Shown one piece after another: positions 6,354 to 13,192 of a DNA stretch of 28,385 nucleotides. Numbering within the stretch: the first letter of the stretch is position 1; every line of letters starts with the position of its first letter. The DNA is taken from IMG/VR virus record IMGVR_UViG_3300036909_000074, positions 1-28,385 of that record; one strand, 5' to 3'. A program made the translations under genes and the position numbers. The notes below the pieces were generated by a model. It saw only the letters and a list, made by a program, of their open reading frames with translations, did no database searches and was not told the origin of the DNA. Source of the stretch: a virus.

Positions 6354-6700
6354 CCACACTCATAGAAGATCGGGACGCGGAGTGGGAGAAGGCGATTGCT
6401 GCCTATCTGTCTAACAATTATGGCTGGGATGACGTCAATGCACTATCCATTGCCAACAAGATTCGCGCCCGTCTCACGCCGCAGCCGACAGCGCAGGATC
6501 ACGTAACGATTGAGCCCTGGATGGGCGGCTGGCGCATTGTGCGCGATGGGGAAGGCTTGTACTGGCAGTGGGATAAGGACACAGCAGACTTGATGGCTGA
6601 CGGCCTGCGCTGGCGGTTAGCGAAGGAGGCAGCAAAAACGCCTGATGAGGCCAAAACGGTGATCGAGAAGGTGTACGCGGCAGAAACGAGGGAACTGTGA
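6350..6700 (+). CDS. Hypothetical phage protein
   Basis: A 116-residue protein overlapping the previous gene as ATGA. It starts with an acidic helix (LIEDRDAEWEKAIAAYLSNNYGWDDVNALSIANKIRARL), carries a compact beta hairpin (IEPWMGGWRIVRDGEGLYWQWDK) and ends in a charged helix. Aromatic residues are frequent in the middle. No transmembrane segment or known motif is seen. The next gene starts with GTGA at its stop, so it is one link in a chain of coupled small genes. No family is recognised. Confidence 0.55.
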   Translation: MTTLIEDRDAEWEKAIAAYLSNNYGWDDVNALSIANKIRARLTPQPTAQDHVTIEPWMGGWRIVRDGEGLYWQWDKDTADLMADGLRWRLAKEAAKTPDEAKTVIEKVYAAETREL

Positions 6701-7329
6701 GCATCATTCTGCGTAATGGAAAGATTCTCAGTAACGAAGAGTTATTTGCCATTCCGGTTGATGGGGATGGTTGGCGAGTATTACCTGATGGCGACAGGGC
6801 TAGAATCGGCAACGAGGCCAGCATCGGCAACGAGGCCAGTATCGGCGACTGGGCTAGAATCGGCAACGAGGCTAGCATCGGCGACTGGGCCAGTATCGGC
6901 AACGAGGCCAGTATCGGCGACTGGGCTAGAATCGGCAACTGGGCCAGTATCGGCGACTGGGCTAGAATCGGCAACTGGGCCAGCATCGGCAACAGGGCTA
7001 GAATCGGCAACTGGGCCAGCATCGGCAACTGGGCCAGAATCAGCAACTGGGCCAGCATCGGCAACTGGGCTAGAATCGAAAAATCCCCTCTTGCTATACA
7101 GGGAACACGCCATCTAGTCACGCAGCATTCAAAAGGCATGATCGCAGTAGGTTGTCAAGTGCTCTCACACAAAGACTGGCTGCGACGCTATGTACGTATT
7201 GGCAAGTGCAACGGCTATACACCTCAAGAAATTGAAGAGTATGGGCGCATTCTCCATTTCGTGATTGATAACGCCGTGCCTATAGGCGTAGTTGAAGCCA
7301 AGGACGAGGCAGAAATGAGGAAACCATGA
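6697..7329 (+). CDS. Left-handed beta-helix hexapeptide-repeat protein
   Basis: A 210-residue protein starting with GTG overlapping the previous stop as GTGA. After a 34-residue leader (ILRNGKILSNEELFAIPVDGDGW) come 15 near-perfect six-residue units, A-R/S-I-G-N/D-E/W, covering residues 35-124. The Ile-Gly at fixed positions is the hexapeptide pattern that folds into a left-handed triangular beta helix. The C-terminal ~80 residues (TRHLVTQHSKGMIAVGCQVLSHKDWLRRY...GYTPQEIEEYGRILHFVI) form a separate conserved phage domain. Acetyltransferases with this fold have a catalytic His and longer, varied repeats; here the units are too uniform for enzyme loops. A structural or binding scaffold is more likely. 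The role is unknown. Confidence 0.8.
   Translation: MSIILRNGKILSNEELFAIPVDGDGWRVLPDGDRARIGNEASIGNEASIGDWARIGNEASIGDWASIGNEASIGDWARIGNWASIGDWARIGNWASIGNRARIGNWASIGNWARISNWASIGNWARIEKSPLAIQGTRHLVTQHSKGMIAVGCQVLSHKDWLRRYVRIGKCNGYTPQEIEEYGRILHFVIDNAVPIGVVEAKDEAEMRKP
6799..7068 (+). repeat. 15 tandem 18-bp units encoding A-x-I-G-x-x
   Basis: The DNA unit is GC(C/T)-AG(A/C/T)-ATC-GGC-(A/G)AC-(GAG/TGG/AGG). Changes are almost confined to the codons of outward-facing residues (R/S, N/D, E/W/R); one unit also has AGC for GGC. There is little synonymous drift, which implies recent expansion or homogenisation by unequal recombination. Confidence 0.9.
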
Positions 7330-7421
7330 GCTTCGCCGCCGATCTTCTGGACAGCGCGGCCAAAAGTAAGATTGGACAAAGTGCAGTAGCCACGCCAAGG
7401 AGGGCAGAATGGCTGATGTGA
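7326..7421 (+). CDS. Possible 31-residue protein
   Basis: An ATG overlaps the previous stop as ATGA, with GAGG six bases upstream. It opens a 31-codon frame (MSFAADLLDSAAKSKIG...RRAEWLM) that ends 13 bases inside the next gene and contains that gene's GGAGGG binding site. The N-terminal half would be an amphipathic helix. It fills what would otherwise be the only gap in this part of the operon. It is supported by spacing only and may be a remnant. Confidence 0.35.
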   Translation: MSFAADLLDSAAKSKIGQSAVATPRRAEWLM

Positions 7422-7984
7422 AGCGGTACGAACTGTTCGGAACATTCTCGCGCATGGAGGGATGTTCTGAGGGCGATTGGGTCACTGACACCGACTACGC
7501 TGCGCTTCTCAAGGTGGCCGAGGAGCTGGTGAATGCGCTGGAGGGAATGGTTGAATACTTTGGTGTTGGACCGCAGGGCTGTAATTGTATAAGGAACGAC
7601 TGCCCGATACGCATTGCCAAGGTCGCACTCACCAATGCGGCGAAGCTGGCCCCAACCCGTACCGGCGGCTCCGGCTACGAAAGGAAAACTATGCCGAGAT
7701 TTACTCCTGGACCCCACGCGCTCGATAGCATCTTTCCCGACGAAGATGGCTACAAAATAGTCAAGGAGGGGAGAAAGCCGCGGCTATTGGCAGTCGTAAA
7801 GAATCAAGGAAGTGCGCCTGTCCATGAAGCGCAAGGCAATGCTCGACTCTACGCTGCCGCACCTGCAATGTACGAGGCGCTGCATCGAGCTGTAACCGAA
7901 ATGGAGTTCTGGTCGAAGGGGTACTCTGACGCAGAGATCGCAATTGCGCGTGCAGCACTCGCCCAAGCCGAAGGAAAACTATGA
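7409..7984 (+). CDS. In-frame fusion of two phage hypothetical proteins
   Basis: A 191-residue frame from the ATG at 7409 (GGAGGG upstream). Residues 1-94 form one module (VKRYELFG...EGDWVTDTDYAALLKVAEELVNALEGM, then CNCIRNDC). Residues 95-191 form another that starts MPRFTPGPHALDS and ends with ARLYAAAPAMYEALHRAV...AIARAALAQ. That ending is a common stand-alone phage motif. The second module has its own ATG at 7691 preceded by GAAAGGAAAACT, nearly the same leader as the next gene's (GAAGGAAAACT). The first gene therefore seems to have lost its stop and now reads through ERKT into the second. Both the fusion and the short product may be made. Confidence 0.65.
   Translation: MADVKRYELFGTFSRMEGCSEGDWVTDTDYAALLKVAEELVNALEGMVEYFGVGPQGCNCIRNDCPIRIAKVALTNAAKLAPTRTGGSGYERKTMPRFTPGPHALDSIFPDEDGYKIVKEGRKPRLLAVVKNQGSAPVHEAQGNARLYAAAPAMYEALHRAVTEMEFWSKGYSDAEIAIARAALAQAEGKL
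7679..7693 (+). promoter_or_regulatory. Internal ribosome binding site and ATG of the second module
   Basis: GAAAGGAAAACT followed by ATG (7691) lies in frame within the fused gene. The gene at 7981 has the same leader less one base. It marks the ancestral start of the TPGP module and could yield a 97-residue protein independently. Confidence 0.55.
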
Positions 7985-8169
7985 AAAACGGTATCCCAGT
8001 AAAAGATGTGTACAGCATCAAGGAGGTCGCCACTATTACTCGTCTTGCCCCCTCGACCATCCGACGCTGGATTCTCACTGACCATCTCATGGCGCATCGA
8101 CTGGGCCAGAAATTTTGGCGCATCAACCAGGCAGACGTGGAACGCATCATCAACCCGAAAGCAGAGTAG
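7981..8169 (+). CDS. Excisionase/MerR-type helix-turn-helix protein
   Basis: A 62-residue protein overlapping the previous gene as ATGA, with AAGGAAAACT upstream. The sequence YSIKEVATITRLAPSTIRRWILTDHLMAHRLGQKFWRINQADVERII is a complete winged helix-turn-helix of the helix_turn_helix_17/excisionase class. An 'SIKEVA' helix, an 'APSTIRRWI' recognition helix and a 'WRINQADVE' wing strand are all present. Such proteins either direct excision by an integrase or act as small regulators. No integrase is in the window, so a regulatory role is equally possible. It is a candidate binder for the palindromes noted elsewhere, though nothing links them directly. Confidence 0.8.
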   Translation: MKNGIPVKDVYSIKEVATITRLAPSTIRRWILTDHLMAHRLGQKFWRINQADVERIINPKAE

Positions 8170-8236
8170 CTGGCCGCACTCGCCGCGCTTGTCCGGTAAC
8201 CTTGTCAACTAAGAAAAGAGGAAAGGTAGAAAACCT

Positions 8237-8929
8237 ATGGAAATTAAGAACATTTACGACGCAGCAATCTTTGTCTCATCCGCACTCACCATAAAAGACG
8301 CGTTGATAGAGGCCATCAACGCTAAAACCGACCTGCGCTGTGCCTACCTGCGCGGTGCCGACCTGAGCGGTGCCTACCTGCGCGGTGCCGACCTGCGCAG
8401 TGCCTACCTGAGCGGTGCCTACCTGAGCGGTGCCGACCTGAGCGGTGCCAACCTGCGCGGTGCCTACCTGCGCGGTGCCTACCTGCGCGATTCCGACCTG
8501 AGCGGTGCCAACCTGAGCGGTGCCTACCTGCGCGATTCCGACCTGAGCGGTGCCTACCTGCGCGGTGCCTACCTGAGCGGTGCCGACCTGCGCGGTGCCT
8601 ACCTGCGCGGTGCCGACCTGCGCTGTGCCTACCTGCGCGGTGCCTACCTGAGCGGTGCCGACCTGAGCGGTAAGAAAATCCATTCGCTACGCTCATTCTC
8701 TTCTTGTATTTATCCCTACGAAGTATGGGCTGTGCTTTATGAAGACGGGTCGCGCTCGGTACGAATGGGATGCTTATTCAAATCGCTGAAAGAGTGGGAG
8801 AATTATCCCATCCTCAAGAGCAACGTCGGAGAATTTCCCGATGATGGATCTGACGCCAGCCTCGACCGTGCTGCCATGTTTGAATTGGCAAAAGCAGCAG
8901 CTCTTCGGATGACCGTTCCCGAAAAATGA
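8237..8929 (+). CDS. Pentapeptide-repeat protein
   Basis: A 230-residue protein with ATG at 8237 and GAGGAAAGG upstream. The N-terminal 30 residues form a helix (IYDAAIFVSSALTIKDALIEAI). Residues 31-145 are 23 uninterrupted pentapeptides A-D/Y/N-L-R/S-G, which fold into a right-handed quadrilateral beta helix. The C-terminal ~85 residues (KKIHSLRSFSSCIYPYEVWAVLYEDGSRSVRMGCLFKSLKEW...) are a distinct domain. Some pentapeptide proteins mimic DNA (Qnr, MfpA) and shield gyrase, but those have bulges and negative surfaces. This one alternates Arg/Ser and Asp/Tyr very regularly, so the target is unknown. The next reading frame overlaps as ATGA. Confidence 0.88.
   Translation: MEIKNIYDAAIFVSSALTIKDALIEAINAKTDLRCAYLRGADLSGAYLRGADLRSAYLSGAYLSGADLSGANLRGAYLRGAYLRDSDLSGANLSGAYLRDSDLSGAYLRGAYLSGADLRGAYLRGADLRCAYLRGAYLSGADLSGKKIHSLRSFSSCIYPYEVWAVLYEDGSRSVRMGCLFKSLKEWENYPILKSNVGEFPDDGSDASLDRAAMFELAKAAALRMTVPEK
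8327..8671 (+). repeat. 23 tandem 15-bp units encoding A-(D/Y/N)-L-(R/S)-G
   Basis: The unit is GCC-(T/G/A)AC-CTG-(C/A)GC-GGT. Nearly all variation is at the first base of codon 2 (Tyr, Asp or Asn) and codon 4 (Arg or Ser), with a few units ending TGT, AGT or GAT. The DNA is otherwise invariant, pointing to recent amplification. All reading frames of the block stay open, which creates long spurious frames on the other strand. Confidence 0.92.
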
Positions 8930-9476
8930 CACCAAAACAGAAAGGCCCAATCCGGGAGGAAAGGGCCACTCTGCTTTACCGAAAGGAAAAACGCATACGA
9001 GGAGTCCACGCCGCGAATGCATTTACAGATTACCGCACCTGTGATACATTTGCAACTGTCCGCGTTGCTAGAATGCAAAAAACCACGACAATTCGTTGCA
9101 CCACGTCAAGGCTTCCGCTTTCCTGCGCCTGGGCAGTTTCTTGCGAATGCCTTTTTCTAAGCGTATGCTGGCCGGTCGGATATGGGTCTAATCCCCCCAT
9201 GACGTGCCAATCGGTATACGGACGGCTTTGGGCGCATATCCGGGCGGGAATACTCGCCTCTCATGGAAAACCAGAGACGGCACGGGGTCAACGTGCTTTT
9301 GGATCAGTGTGACGGGACAAGTTTCCGGCACATGACGGGGCCGGAAAACTCCACGCATAGCAAGCTAACTCCAGCAGCACCAAAGCCGAAGGTTTGCCTG
9401 ATTAGGGATCTGAACCCCATGAGCGCAATGCGACGGGTGCGCTGGTGAAAAGCAAAAACGCCGAGGATGGAAAATT
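8930..9476 (+). other. 547-base region without a confident gene; possible structured RNA
   Basis: A frame opens at 8926 (ATGA overlap with the upstream stop) and runs to 9312, but its translation drifts in composition and is not convincing. The region holds one small candidate gene (9017-9160). Two clean hairpins occur: TTTCCGG/CCGGAAA (9322-9328 with 9341-9347) and AGCGCA/TGCGCT (9422-9427 with 9438-9443). Short frames downstream of 9160 have no binding sites. This is the only long gap in an otherwise gapless operon, so a non-coding RNA or remnants of deleted genes are possible. Confidence 0.4.
9017..9160 (+). CDS. Possible 47-residue protein
   Basis: An ATG at 9017 has GAGGAG 13 bases upstream and opens 47 codons to a TAA at 9158. 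The sequence has strands and helix (MHLQITAPVIHLQLSALLE) and a basic-aromatic tail (KKPRQFVAPRQGFRFPAPGQFLANAFF). It lacks overlap with its neighbours, unlike most genes here. No family is recognised; it could equally be chance. Confidence 0.3.
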   Translation: MHLQITAPVIHLQLSALLECKKPRQFVAPRQGFRFPAPGQFLANAFF

Positions 9477-9746
9477 ATGGATGCTAAGAGCTTAGTTCTC
9501 AGCCAATTTCCGGATGCGTACATTTACAGAACGAAACCCAACGTAGATGTGCGTCGCCCCAGAACTAAAGATGATCCTCCTGCGCTCGTACACTATGTGC
9601 TGTTGAGCGGCTATCACGTGACCGATCCAATGGCGTGGGATGAAGCTGCCCGGAGACTTGTTCCCCGCGACCTGCAAGATAAGCCATGGGCGTGGGAAAT
9701 GTACGTTGCTCTTAAGAAAAAGAACGAAACCCAACAGCCCCACTAG
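9477..9746 (+). CDS. Hypothetical phage protein
   Basis: An 89-residue protein with ATG at 9477 and GAGGATGGAAA upstream. It reads as a compact alpha/beta domain: SLVLSQFPDAYIYRT, then a basic segment (VDVRRPRTKDD), VHYVLLSG, and a helical Trp-rich end (AWDEAARRLVPRDLQDKPWAWEMYVALKKKN). No membrane segment, Cys pair or catalytic motif is present. It restarts the operon after the non-coding stretch and precedes a likely internal promoter. No family is recognised. Confidence 0.55.
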   Translation: MDAKSLVLSQFPDAYIYRTKPNVDVRRPRTKDDPPALVHYVLLSGYHVTDPMAWDEAARRLVPRDLQDKPWAWEMYVALKKKNETQQPH

Positions 9747-9814
9747 GGGGAGATGTATCCAACAGAAAGGAAAACGAAAATTCACAGATTTCCACAAGAT
9801 AATGCAAATACCCA

Positions 9815-9845
9815 TTGATAACTAATACTATTATCATGCTATTAT
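9815..9845 (+). promoter_or_regulatory. Candidate internal promoter with extended -10 and inverted repeat
   Basis: TTGATA (9815-9820) and TGC-TATTAT (-10 at 9840-9845 with a TG extension) are separated by 19 bp in the most AT-rich stretch of the operon, just before the zinc-ribbon gene. TGATAA (9816-9821) and TTATCA (9831-9836) form an inverted repeat between the boxes that could be an operator. The 19-bp spacer is longer than ideal. It would drive the recombination block that starts at 9868. Confidence 0.45.
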
Positions 9846-9867
9846 CGTTGTGTTGGAGGAGAGCTAC

Positions 9868-10020
9868 ATGAGAAGTAAGACGCTTACGGTATCAAGATTG
9901 AAGTGCAAGCGCTGCGGGTACGACTGGCAGACCAGGACACCGGCAAAGCCTCGGCAATGCCCTCATTGCAAGTCACCCAAATGGGACACTGAACGGAAGA
10001 CATCCAGAGAGGAGAAGTGA
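9868..10020 (+). CDS. Small zinc-ribbon protein
   Basis: A 50-residue protein with ATG at 9868 and GGAGGAGAG upstream. It contains two CxxC knuckles, LKCKRCGYDW and RQCPHCKSPKWD, giving a four-Cys zinc ribbon, followed by a short basic/acidic tail (TERKTSREEK). The N-terminus is basic (MRSKTLTVSRLK). It is related to the N-terminal part of the frame at 4094-4372. Such stand-alone ribbons are common in phages and probably bind nucleic acid or RNA polymerase; the partner is unknown. The next start lies two bases after its stop, so translation is likely coupled. Confidence 0.75.
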   Translation: MRSKTLTVSRLKCKRCGYDWQTRTPAKPRQCPHCKSPKWDTERKTSREEK

Positions 10021-10022
10021 CC

Positions 10023-10331
10023 ATGACATTTGCAGAATCATTACGGGCGTACGCCGATTGGTGCGATGAACATCCCACGCTCCAACAGGACTCCCAAATC
10101 ACCACTTATGGAGAAACGGCAGAGCAGGCCAGGGACATCATGCTGGCCGATTCCTCCGCGAAACTCGATCTCTTGCAGGGAAACAGCGAAATTGTCTACC
10201 TGACGCAGACATTCGGCGAGATCACTATTAAGCATGTTCTGCACAAGCATGATGTGTGTGACTTGTCCATCGTAGACAACAAAGTTGTTGCGGGTCTCAA
10301 GCTGGAGTTCGCGAGGCTGGTCAGGCCATGA
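10023..10331 (+). CDS. Hypothetical phage protein upstream of ERF
   Basis: A 102-residue protein from the ATG at 10023, with GAGGAGAA upstream. It begins with a helix (TFAESLRAYADWCDEHPTL), then has alternating strands and helices (IVYLTQTFGEITIKHVLHKHDVCDLSIV). The opening 'F...LR.YADW.D.HP.L' resembles the start of several small phage proteins of unknown function. It overlaps the annealing-protein gene as ATGA, so it may be a recombination accessory factor. This is positional inference only. Confidence 0.6.
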   Translation: MTFAESLRAYADWCDEHPTLQQDSQITTYGETAEQARDIMLADSSAKLDLLQGNSEIVYLTQTFGEITIKHVLHKHDVCDLSIVDNKVVAGLKLEFARLVRP

Positions 10332-11290
10332 ATGAAGAAGAATCCGTTGCAGGTACGCCGATAGCTGTTCAATCGCTCGGCTATGTGACGCTTGCGGAAG
10401 GAACAATCGCATCCGACTATGCGTTGAAGAATCTCAACAAGTCACTCGGCGAAGCGCAGGTGGAATTTTTGCCAGCCGAGAAGAACGTGAAGAACGAATT
10501 TGTCGGCTACAAGTACACTCCACTCGTGGAAATCGTCGCCGCCGTTCGTCCGTCACTCACCAAGCACCATCTCACCGTGTCTCAGTTCCCGGTGGTCGAT
10601 CTGGACAGAAAGACGGTCACGGTTTACACCAGGCTCGTTCATTGGGATTCGGGCGAGTGGATGCAAAACGAAATTGAATTGCCGGGAGAGTTGGCACTTG
10701 GCAAGGGTGGAACTCCAGTCTTCAACCAGCAGACCATCGGCGGCTCTCAGACCTATGGCCAGAAGTACGGATACAAGGCCATCGTAGGTATAGCCGACTC
10801 GGAAGAGATGATCGACTCGACAGAGAAGGAAGCCGACTTGCCCTCCCGGCAGACTCGCCAAGGTGCAACGTTGCACCAAACCGCCAGCACGCAGCAGTCA
10901 AGCCAACAGGCCAACCAACGCGCAGCAGCCCCGCAGGAGCAAGCACGGCCCCAGGCAGGCCAATGCACATTCATCCCACCAAACGGCCTGACCACAGTTA
11001 TCAAGGGCGTCAAGGAAATTGCAGCACAGGAAGCCACTGAAGATCAGAAGGCTCGTAAGGGGTATCTGATGGTGACGTTCCTCGGCACCCACAACGGCCT
11101 CAACTTCGCCTCATGCTTCGACACAAAATATTGGGATGTGCTCAAGGAAAGTGTGGGCCTGGAGTGCTACTTCGTCATCAAGGAGGCCGACAAGAATAAC
11201 CAGCACTTCATGAACATCATCGACGTTCTTTTTGTTGATGGACAAGCGTACTTCGACGGTAAGCCGGTCGTGGAGGGGGAAGCACAATGA
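10328..11290 (+). CDS. erf: ERF-family single-strand DNA annealing recombinase
   Basis: This 320-residue protein would anneal complementary single strands during phage recombination or genome circularisation. Residues ~28-165 match the ERF core: YALKNLNKSLGEAQVEF, then FVGYKYTPLVEIVAAVRPSLTKHHLTVSQFPV, T-R-L-V-H-W-D-SGEW, and IGGSQTYGQKYGYKAIVGIADSEEMID (137-163). A Gln/Ala/Ser-rich linker (~167-212) carries a GGTGCAACGTTGCACC palindrome at the DNA level. The C-terminal ~110 residues (LTTVIKGVKEIAAQE...GYLMVTFLGTHNGLNFASCFD) look like a small beta-rich, possibly OB-type, domain. It overlaps both neighbours as ATGA. The family call is firm; the name Erf is by family. Confidence 0.88.
   Translation: MNEEESVAGTPIAVQSLGYVTLAEGTIASDYALKNLNKSLGEAQVEFLPAEKNVKNEFVGYKYTPLVEIVAAVRPSLTKHHLTVSQFPVVDLDRKTVTVYTRLVHWDSGEWMQNEIELPGELALGKGGTPVFNQQTIGGSQTYGQKYGYKAIVGIADSEEMIDSTEKEADLPSRQTRQGATLHQTASTQQSSQQANQRAAAPQEQARPQAGQCTFIPPNGLTTVIKGVKEIAAQEATEDQKARKGYLMVTFLGTHNGLNFASCFDTKYWDVLKESVGLECYFVIKEADKNNQHFMNIIDVLFVDGQAYFDGKPVVEGEAQ
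10862..10877. repeat. 16-bp perfect palindrome inside the ERF gene
   Basis: GGTGCAACGTTGCACC is self-complementary and lies in the sequence for the disordered linker, where codon choice is little constrained. An identical copy is at 17369-17384 and an 18-bp relative at 5700-5717. Confidence 0.7.
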
Positions 11291-12666
11291 CAGAGTTTTC
11301 AGCAGTAGACCTTTCGGAAGCGGAAGGGATGCAGTGGCAGAAGGTCGATTCCTCGCAAATCAGTGAGATCGGCTATGAGAGCCGGGCAGAGTATCCGCTT
11401 GGCATAAAATTCCCACCCAACAGGAAGCAGGTAGCGGCGGGCGAACCGGGAAGCGAGTACCACTACAAGAACATTACGCCGGAACTTCATGCGGAGTTTC
11501 TTGCGGCAGAATCCATCGGCTTATTCTTCGCCAAGAACATCAAGAGCAGGCCAGACTTGTACCCATTCTTGAAGGTAGAAGCGGACCCTCGGATTCCGTC
11601 TGCTGGTGTGGCGTTAAATACCCAGGCGGTCCAAGAGGATACGAATGGCGACCGACCGTCGCCCAGTACATCACTCTCCATCATCGACACGATGGCCGAT
11701 GATCTGCTTTTCACTCCCGGCGCAGTGACCGATGCGCAGCTTGCAGCCGGACGCGATTGGTACCTCACTGAAGCGAAGAAGTACGACATATCCACCGAGA
11801 AGGCCCGCACCGAACTGAAACGGTTTGCGCGTCCACTCCAGAAGCTCCGCACAGGAATCGAAGCGCGGGCGAAGGAACTGACCGGGGCGACAAAGCGGAA
11901 GATCGCGGCTATCGACTCAGAGAAGCGCCGCCTGGTGCTGCTCGTCGGCGGCATCGAAGATGAAGTTCTCCAACCGCTGACCGCGTGGGAGCAGGAGGAA
12001 GAGACACGAAAGGCAAATCTGGCCGGTATTGTGGCGTGGATGGCGGGGTTCGCGCAGAACTTCCATACCGACATTCCAACGCTGACAGCAGAGATTACCG
12101 AACTGGAATCCTTCGACCTTTCAACTATGCAGGAGTACAAGGTGGGAGCCGAGAGCGCTATTGCCGCATCCCTCCGCGTACTCAAGCCTGAATTGGAGCG
12201 GCGCAAGGTAGCCGAGGCTCAACTCGCCGAACTTGCCAAGCTACGCGCAGAGGCTGCAGAACGCGCAGAGCAGGACCGGCTTGCGGCTATCGAACACGCA
12301 GCGAAGGAACGCGCCGAGCGGGAAGCCGCAGAATCAGTAGCGGCCGCAGAGCAACGGGCGGCAGCGGCGGAAGCCAAGGCAAAGGCTGACCAGATCGAAT
12401 CCGAACAGCGGACACAAGAAGCCTTAAAAAGGGCCGATATTGAGCGCATAGCGGCGGTTGCGAAGGAGCGTCTCAGGATTGAAGACGAACAGCGCGAGGA
12501 GCGGATTGCCGCCGAAACTCGCGCCAAAAACAAAGCACATCGGCTCAAGATCGACAATGAGGCTCTAGGCGCAATTATTGCACTCGACATTCCAATGGAC
12601 CGCGCTCAAGACTTGCTCATTGCCATCGCCAAGGGCCTGATCCCTTACGTCACCATCACGTACTAG
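11287..12666 (+). CDS. KTSC domain fused to a long coiled-coil (DUF1351-like) protein
   Basis: A 459-residue protein overlapping the ERF gene as ATGA. Residues ~18-97 match the KTSC domain: a conserved VDSSQISEIGYE, a PLGIKF strand, YHYKNITPELHAEFLAAESIGLFFAKNIKSRPDLYPF. It is named for the lysyl-tRNA-synthetase C-terminal context in which it was first noted. After a Ser/Pro linker, residues ~145-260 resemble DUF1351-type phage proteins (KKYDISTEKARTELKRFARPLQKLRTGIEARAKEL). Residues ~300-420 are an Ala/Glu/Arg coiled coil. The end (LLIAIAKGLIPYVTITY) is a short motif seen in such proteins. These usually sit beside annealing proteins and may help recombination or act as nuclease inhibitors; this is inference. 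Confidence 0.7.
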   Translation: MTEFSAVDLSEAEGMQWQKVDSSQISEIGYESRAEYPLGIKFPPNRKQVAAGEPGSEYHYKNITPELHAEFLAAESIGLFFAKNIKSRPDLYPFLKVEADPRIPSAGVALNTQAVQEDTNGDRPSPSTSLSIIDTMADDLLFTPGAVTDAQLAAGRDWYLTEAKKYDISTEKARTELKRFARPLQKLRTGIEARAKELTGATKRKIAAIDSEKRRLVLLVGGIEDEVLQPLTAWEQEEETRKANLAGIVAWMAGFAQNFHTDIPTLTAEITELESFDLSTMQEYKVGAESAIAASLRVLKPELERRKVAEAQLAELAKLRAEAAERAEQDRLAAIEHAAKERAEREAAESVAAAEQRAAAAEAKAKADQIESEQRTQEALKRADIERIAAVAKERLRIEDEQREERIAAETRAKNKAHRLKIDNEALGAIIALDIPMDRAQDLLIAIAKGLIPYVTITY

Positions 12667-12697
12667 AACCGTTCTGATTCACCCAAGGAGAGAAGCA

Positions 12698-12874
12698 ATG
12701 CCTGAAGCAACAGCAGCAAAGAAGACGCGCACGAAGCCGGGATTTGTCGGCCGGTACGTGCATATCCCGCAAGCATCATGGGACAAACTCACAGCCTACA
12801 TCGACGCGCACGACCTGGACGACAGCAAGTTCCTGACGCGCATCGTGGCGAAGGCCGTGGACGAACTGAAGTAG
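12698..12874 (+). CDS. Small ribbon-helix-helix-like protein
   Basis: A 58-residue protein with ATG at 12698 and AAGGAG upstream. A basic N-terminal arm (TAAKKTRTKPG) precedes GRYVHIPQASWDKLTAYIDAHDLDDSKFLTRIVAKAVDELK: one beta strand and two helices in the order of an Arc/CopG-type ribbon-helix-helix domain. Such dimers bind palindromic or tandem operators and commonly regulate phage genes. It is a candidate reader of the palindromes in this genome. The fold assignment rests on pattern only. Confidence 0.6.
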   Translation: MPEATAAKKTRTKPGFVGRYVHIPQASWDKLTAYIDAHDLDDSKFLTRIVAKAVDELK

Positions 12875-12895
12875 TCAACCAAGAAGGGAATTGAA

Positions 12896-13192
12896 ATGCC
12901 AGTCTCGAAGAAGAAGTACGTAATCGTTCGTACACATAGCGCCGGAGTCTTTGCCGGTACGCTCGTTTCCCGTGATGGGAAGGAAGTACAACTCTCTGAT
13001 GCGCGTCGTCTGTGGTATTGGTCCGGAGCCGCATCGCTATCGCAGCTTGCTGTGGATGGAACATCGAAACCAGTGGAATGCAAGTTTCCTGTAGCCGTTC
13101 CATCGGTCACGCTCACCGAAGCCATTGAAATTCTTGATGTAACTCCGAAAGCGGAGACCTCAATCAAGGATGTTCCGGTATGGCGAAACTAG
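12896..13192 (+). CDS. DUF6948-type conserved phage protein
   Basis: A 98-residue protein with ATG at 12896 behind AAGAAGGGAA. The sequence KKYVIVRTHSAGVFAGTLVSRDGKEVQLSDARRLWYWSGAASLSQLAVDGTSKP...CKFPVAVPSVTLTEAIEILDVTP...SIKDVPVW follows the DUF6948 pattern as I remember it. Hallmarks are 'VR..SAGVFAG', 'ARR.WYWSGAASL' and the closing 'VPVW'. It is widespread in phages and has no known function. Its last four codons overlap the start of the Gly-Tyr repeat gene in another frame. The tight overlap suggests the two are used together. Confidence 0.78.
   Translation: MPVSKKKYVIVRTHSAGVFAGTLVSRDGKEVQLSDARRLWYWSGAASLSQLAVDGTSKPVECKFPVAVPSVTLTEAIEILDVTPKAETSIKDVPVWRN

Noticed and set aside
6781-7113. 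Long frames on both strands across the hexapeptide block
   Set aside because: They exist because an 18-bp repeat keeps all frames open; none has a start signal or a non-repeat domain.
8276-8696. Minus-strand GTAQV and SGRHRAGR repeat proteins
   Set aside because: They are shadows of the pentapeptide-coding repeat, with no binding site and no gene context.
8926-9312. 128-residue frame with ATGA overlap
   Set aside because: The overlap is suggestive, but the translation changes character along its length and matches nothing; I treat the region as non-coding or decayed.
9322-9443. Known riboswitch
   Set aside because: The two hairpins do not show the conserved bases of any riboswitch class I can recall.
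11487-12590. Minus-strand Ser/Ala-rich frames
   Set aside because: They are antisense shadows of the Ala/Glu/Arg coiled-coil gene.
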